Assembly: GCA_037043235.1 (NCBI GenBank)
Contig: JAWRVZ010000038.1
Coordinates: 3,994,001-4,058,000 of the forward strand
Direction: 5' to 3'
Origin: Rhodeus uyekii
Taxonomy: Eukaryota > Chordata > Actinopteri > Cypriniformes > Acheilognathidae
Length of the DNA: 64,000 nt
This document shows positions 61,733 to 64,000 of this stretch, piece by piece. Every line of letters begins with the position of its first letter. Position 1 is the stretch's first letter. A model generated the notes under the pieces. That model searched no databases, had not been told where the DNA came from, and saw only the letters and a list, made by a program, of their open reading frames with translations. The translations under genes were made by a program, and so were the position numbers.

Positions 61733-64000
61733 GATATTATGCAGAAAGTTCATGCTGCTCTATTACACGCAGTGAAAGTAAATGGAGGAATAGAAGCACC
61801 TGCATAGATGGAGCCACCTATGGGTTTGCTTTATCTTAACTTTTTAAAATGGAGAAAATATTCAATTTTCTGCTTATTTTTAAATGTGTTCCTTACACAA
61901 AGAAATCACATCATTCGGAAGACTTGGAATGTGGTGAACAGATTATTTCAGGTTGCTTTTGCAATTTTGGACCTTGTCCCCGTTCACTTTCTTTGTATGG
62001 AAGAGAGCAGAGTGAACATTCTTTAAAGTATCTCCTTTTGTGTTACCCTAAAGAAAGAAAAACAGAGATTCGGAAAGAACATGTGGTCGAGTGACTGGTA
62101 CAATTATGGTTTTAATTATTAGGTGATCTCTTTAAGTGGTTTTGTTTACTTAGACAAAAGAGTTTTTCTTCAAGAACAAAGGGTTAAATTTGTGTAATGT
62201 ACTTTGGTTACTAAACCTCGCACCCACCTTCTCTTTCTCTCTGTCTTGCTCTCATTGTTCCTGTTGTCCTTTGTTTGACTCTGAGTGTGTTTGAGTGTGT
62301 CCGTTGGGAGTTCCCTTTAGTAATGGTCTAAGGGCAGCCGGTACAACAGACACAAGCACTTCCTCTTTTTCTCTCCATCCTTCACTACTTCCCTTCATTT
62401 ATCATCTCACTATCTGTTCATCTGCTCCTCTCTTTACATTCAATCGTCACAGTCTAAAGCTCGCTCACACACAATTTTAAAAGGCTTTCGTAAGCAGTGT
62501 TTTTTCATCTCTGGATTATATGTAGTTACTTAGGTTAATGTTTGTAGGAATAAAGATTTATGATATTTAGCGTGTATGTGTGTATGTGTGCGTGGTCGCT
62601 AATGCATTTTATGATTGTCTGTATAACCATCCTGTTGATTTATAGGTGTGTGTTTGAGTTATGAGCACTAGTGTATGTGTGTGTGTGTGTGTGTGTGTGA
62701 TAGCAGACAGCAGGTTGTGTTAATGTCACAGTGAGGTGAAGCTCATTAGTGCTACTTTCTTCACAATCTGAAGATGCACTGGTAATTAGAGAGCTTGTGT
62801 GTTTGTGTACATTTGTATTTTGTGTTTAAACCATCAGTGTTACTGAGCTCAGAGCTGCTTCTGTGTTCAATAATATAGACATTACAATTAAGAAGTCATT
62901 ATAATTAAACAGCCTCAGGATTAATTTTATATTTCAAACACGTTTTTTCTTTTGATGAAAATTATATTTTAAATTTAGTCAATACTTTGTGGTCATATTG
63001 GTTCATTTTTTGGTGAATTATAATTTGACTAAGACAATGCTGTCTAATTATAGTCAATGAAAATAACATGACAAAATTACACCAAATATTTATATATATT
63101 TTTAATTAATTTCACTCTCCAGCTTTATTGACCATGGTTATTTGAATTTTGTCAGTGAAAACATTGTTAGTGCATTGTTGATATCTTTCAGGTTTTGACA
63201 AAAGAAAATATTTAAATGGTTTAATTATCCTCATGATGTACTTTTGTCTCATTTTGTCATCTTTGATTTTAAAAAAAAAATTATTTTGACTTGTAATATT
63301 AACTTTAATTGGCAAGCTTAACACTGAATGGCCTTTAGCATGTAAAATCCATTATTTTTTTGTGGAAATGTTGGATCTGCATTTAGTTTTTTAAATTCTT
63401 TTGTGTAGATTGGTGAAAAATGCCTGTATGTCTTTGTCTTTGGTAGCAGGGAGACGTGTGTGTGTGAGTGTGTGAGTATTTGAGCCCCAGGGCTCTTCTC
63501 TGCTTTAGCTGGGCCTAGTGCCACTAAACCCAGCCTAAGCTGACCTATTTCCAAAGCACACACACACACTCGCATACATATGTGCACATGGTTGCTACTT
63601 GGCCATCTCTTCTCGTCTCTCAATATCTCGTCGGAAACAATCAGACATGCACACACACATACGTTCACACATGCGCGTACACACACTCACTCACTCACTC
63701 ACAGTGCTACTGCACGTCACTGATCAGGACACGTATATTTGTTTAGCAGGTGTGTTCTCTTTGTATGTGCTCATGTATCTGTTAATATGTATCCAGGTTC
63801 CTGTAAGAGGCATTGAGCAGGCATCCATGTGTTTGTGTTTGTGTTTGATCTGTCTTGGAGTGAAAGTGCCCCCTGAGCTGTGTTTTCACCCCTTGCACCT
63901 GCATTCCAACAAGTCTTAGTGATGGAGATCTTTTAAAAGTCTGTAGGGTGTGTGTGAATTTGTATCTGTGTTAAATACTTATCAGAATTTATCAGTGTCT
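61733..64000. other. No gene seen
   Basis: Mixed DNA with (TG)n at about 62667-62699 and CA/TG-rich patches at 63.45-63.71 kb. The end of the window is open; the unidentified plus-strand gene may continue beyond it. Confidence 0.5.

Overview
The window looks like nuclear DNA of a ray-finned fish, most likely a cyprinid (carp, goldfish or zebrafish relative). The evidence is an intron-rich layout, AT-rich intergenic DNA, long CA/TG tracts, a tandem pair of fish-type TRIM (bloodthirsty/finTRIM-like) B30.2 genes, and many repeat families typical of cyprinid genomes: hAT and Tc1/mariner MITEs, DIRS elements and small LTR elements with 4-5 bp target duplications. It is not prokaryotic, and most long ORFs are chance.

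Layout. (1) About 1.0-9.4 kb, minus strand: the first four coding exons of dysferlin (dysf), encoding the N-terminal C2A domain. They are spliced in frame (88+56+92+106 nt = 114 codons), and the gene runs off the left edge. (2) 9.4-13 kb: intergenic DNA with a compact non-autonomous LTR element carrying a small gag-like ORF. (3) 13.0-18.7 kb, plus strand: a TRIM-family gene whose RING finger and original start codon have decayed, while B-boxes, coiled coil, linker and B30.2 form an intact 499-codon reading frame across seven exons. A perfect ISRE lies about 140 bp upstream of a likely non-coding first exon. Intron 2 holds a solo LTR, a Tc1 fossil and a MITE. (4) 21.0-24.4 kb: a second, tandem copy of the TRIM gene, clearly a pseudogene. 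(5) 26.5-35.7 kb: a dense mobile-element zone with hAT MITEs, a deleted DIRS-type retroelement with inverted terminal repeats, three solo LTR/LTR elements including a young GC-rich non-autonomous LTR retrotransposon, and an unidentified decayed coding remnant. (6) 36-40 kb: simple repeats including a pure (TG)103 tract. (7) 40.0-42.8 kb: CpG-rich clusters with good splice donors. These are probably alternative 5' exons of a plus-strand gene I could not identify; one has a short coding start (16 codons, phase 0). (8) 43-64 kb: no convincing exon, probably a long first intron or intergenic DNA. It holds nested hAT and pogo/Tigger-like elements, several MITE copies, simple repeats and one or two stretches that could be conserved non-coding elements.

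Dysf and the TRIM gene are divergent neighbours with no evident functional link. The biology of most interest is (a) the TRIM pair, where a RING-less but open copy keeps an interferon-type promoter motif, and (b) the readable transposition history, with exact target duplications and nested insertions. I saw no obvious new multi-gene system; the best candidates for undescribed biology are the RING-less TRIM, the GC-rich mini LTR element and the unidentified coding remnant near 35.4 kb.
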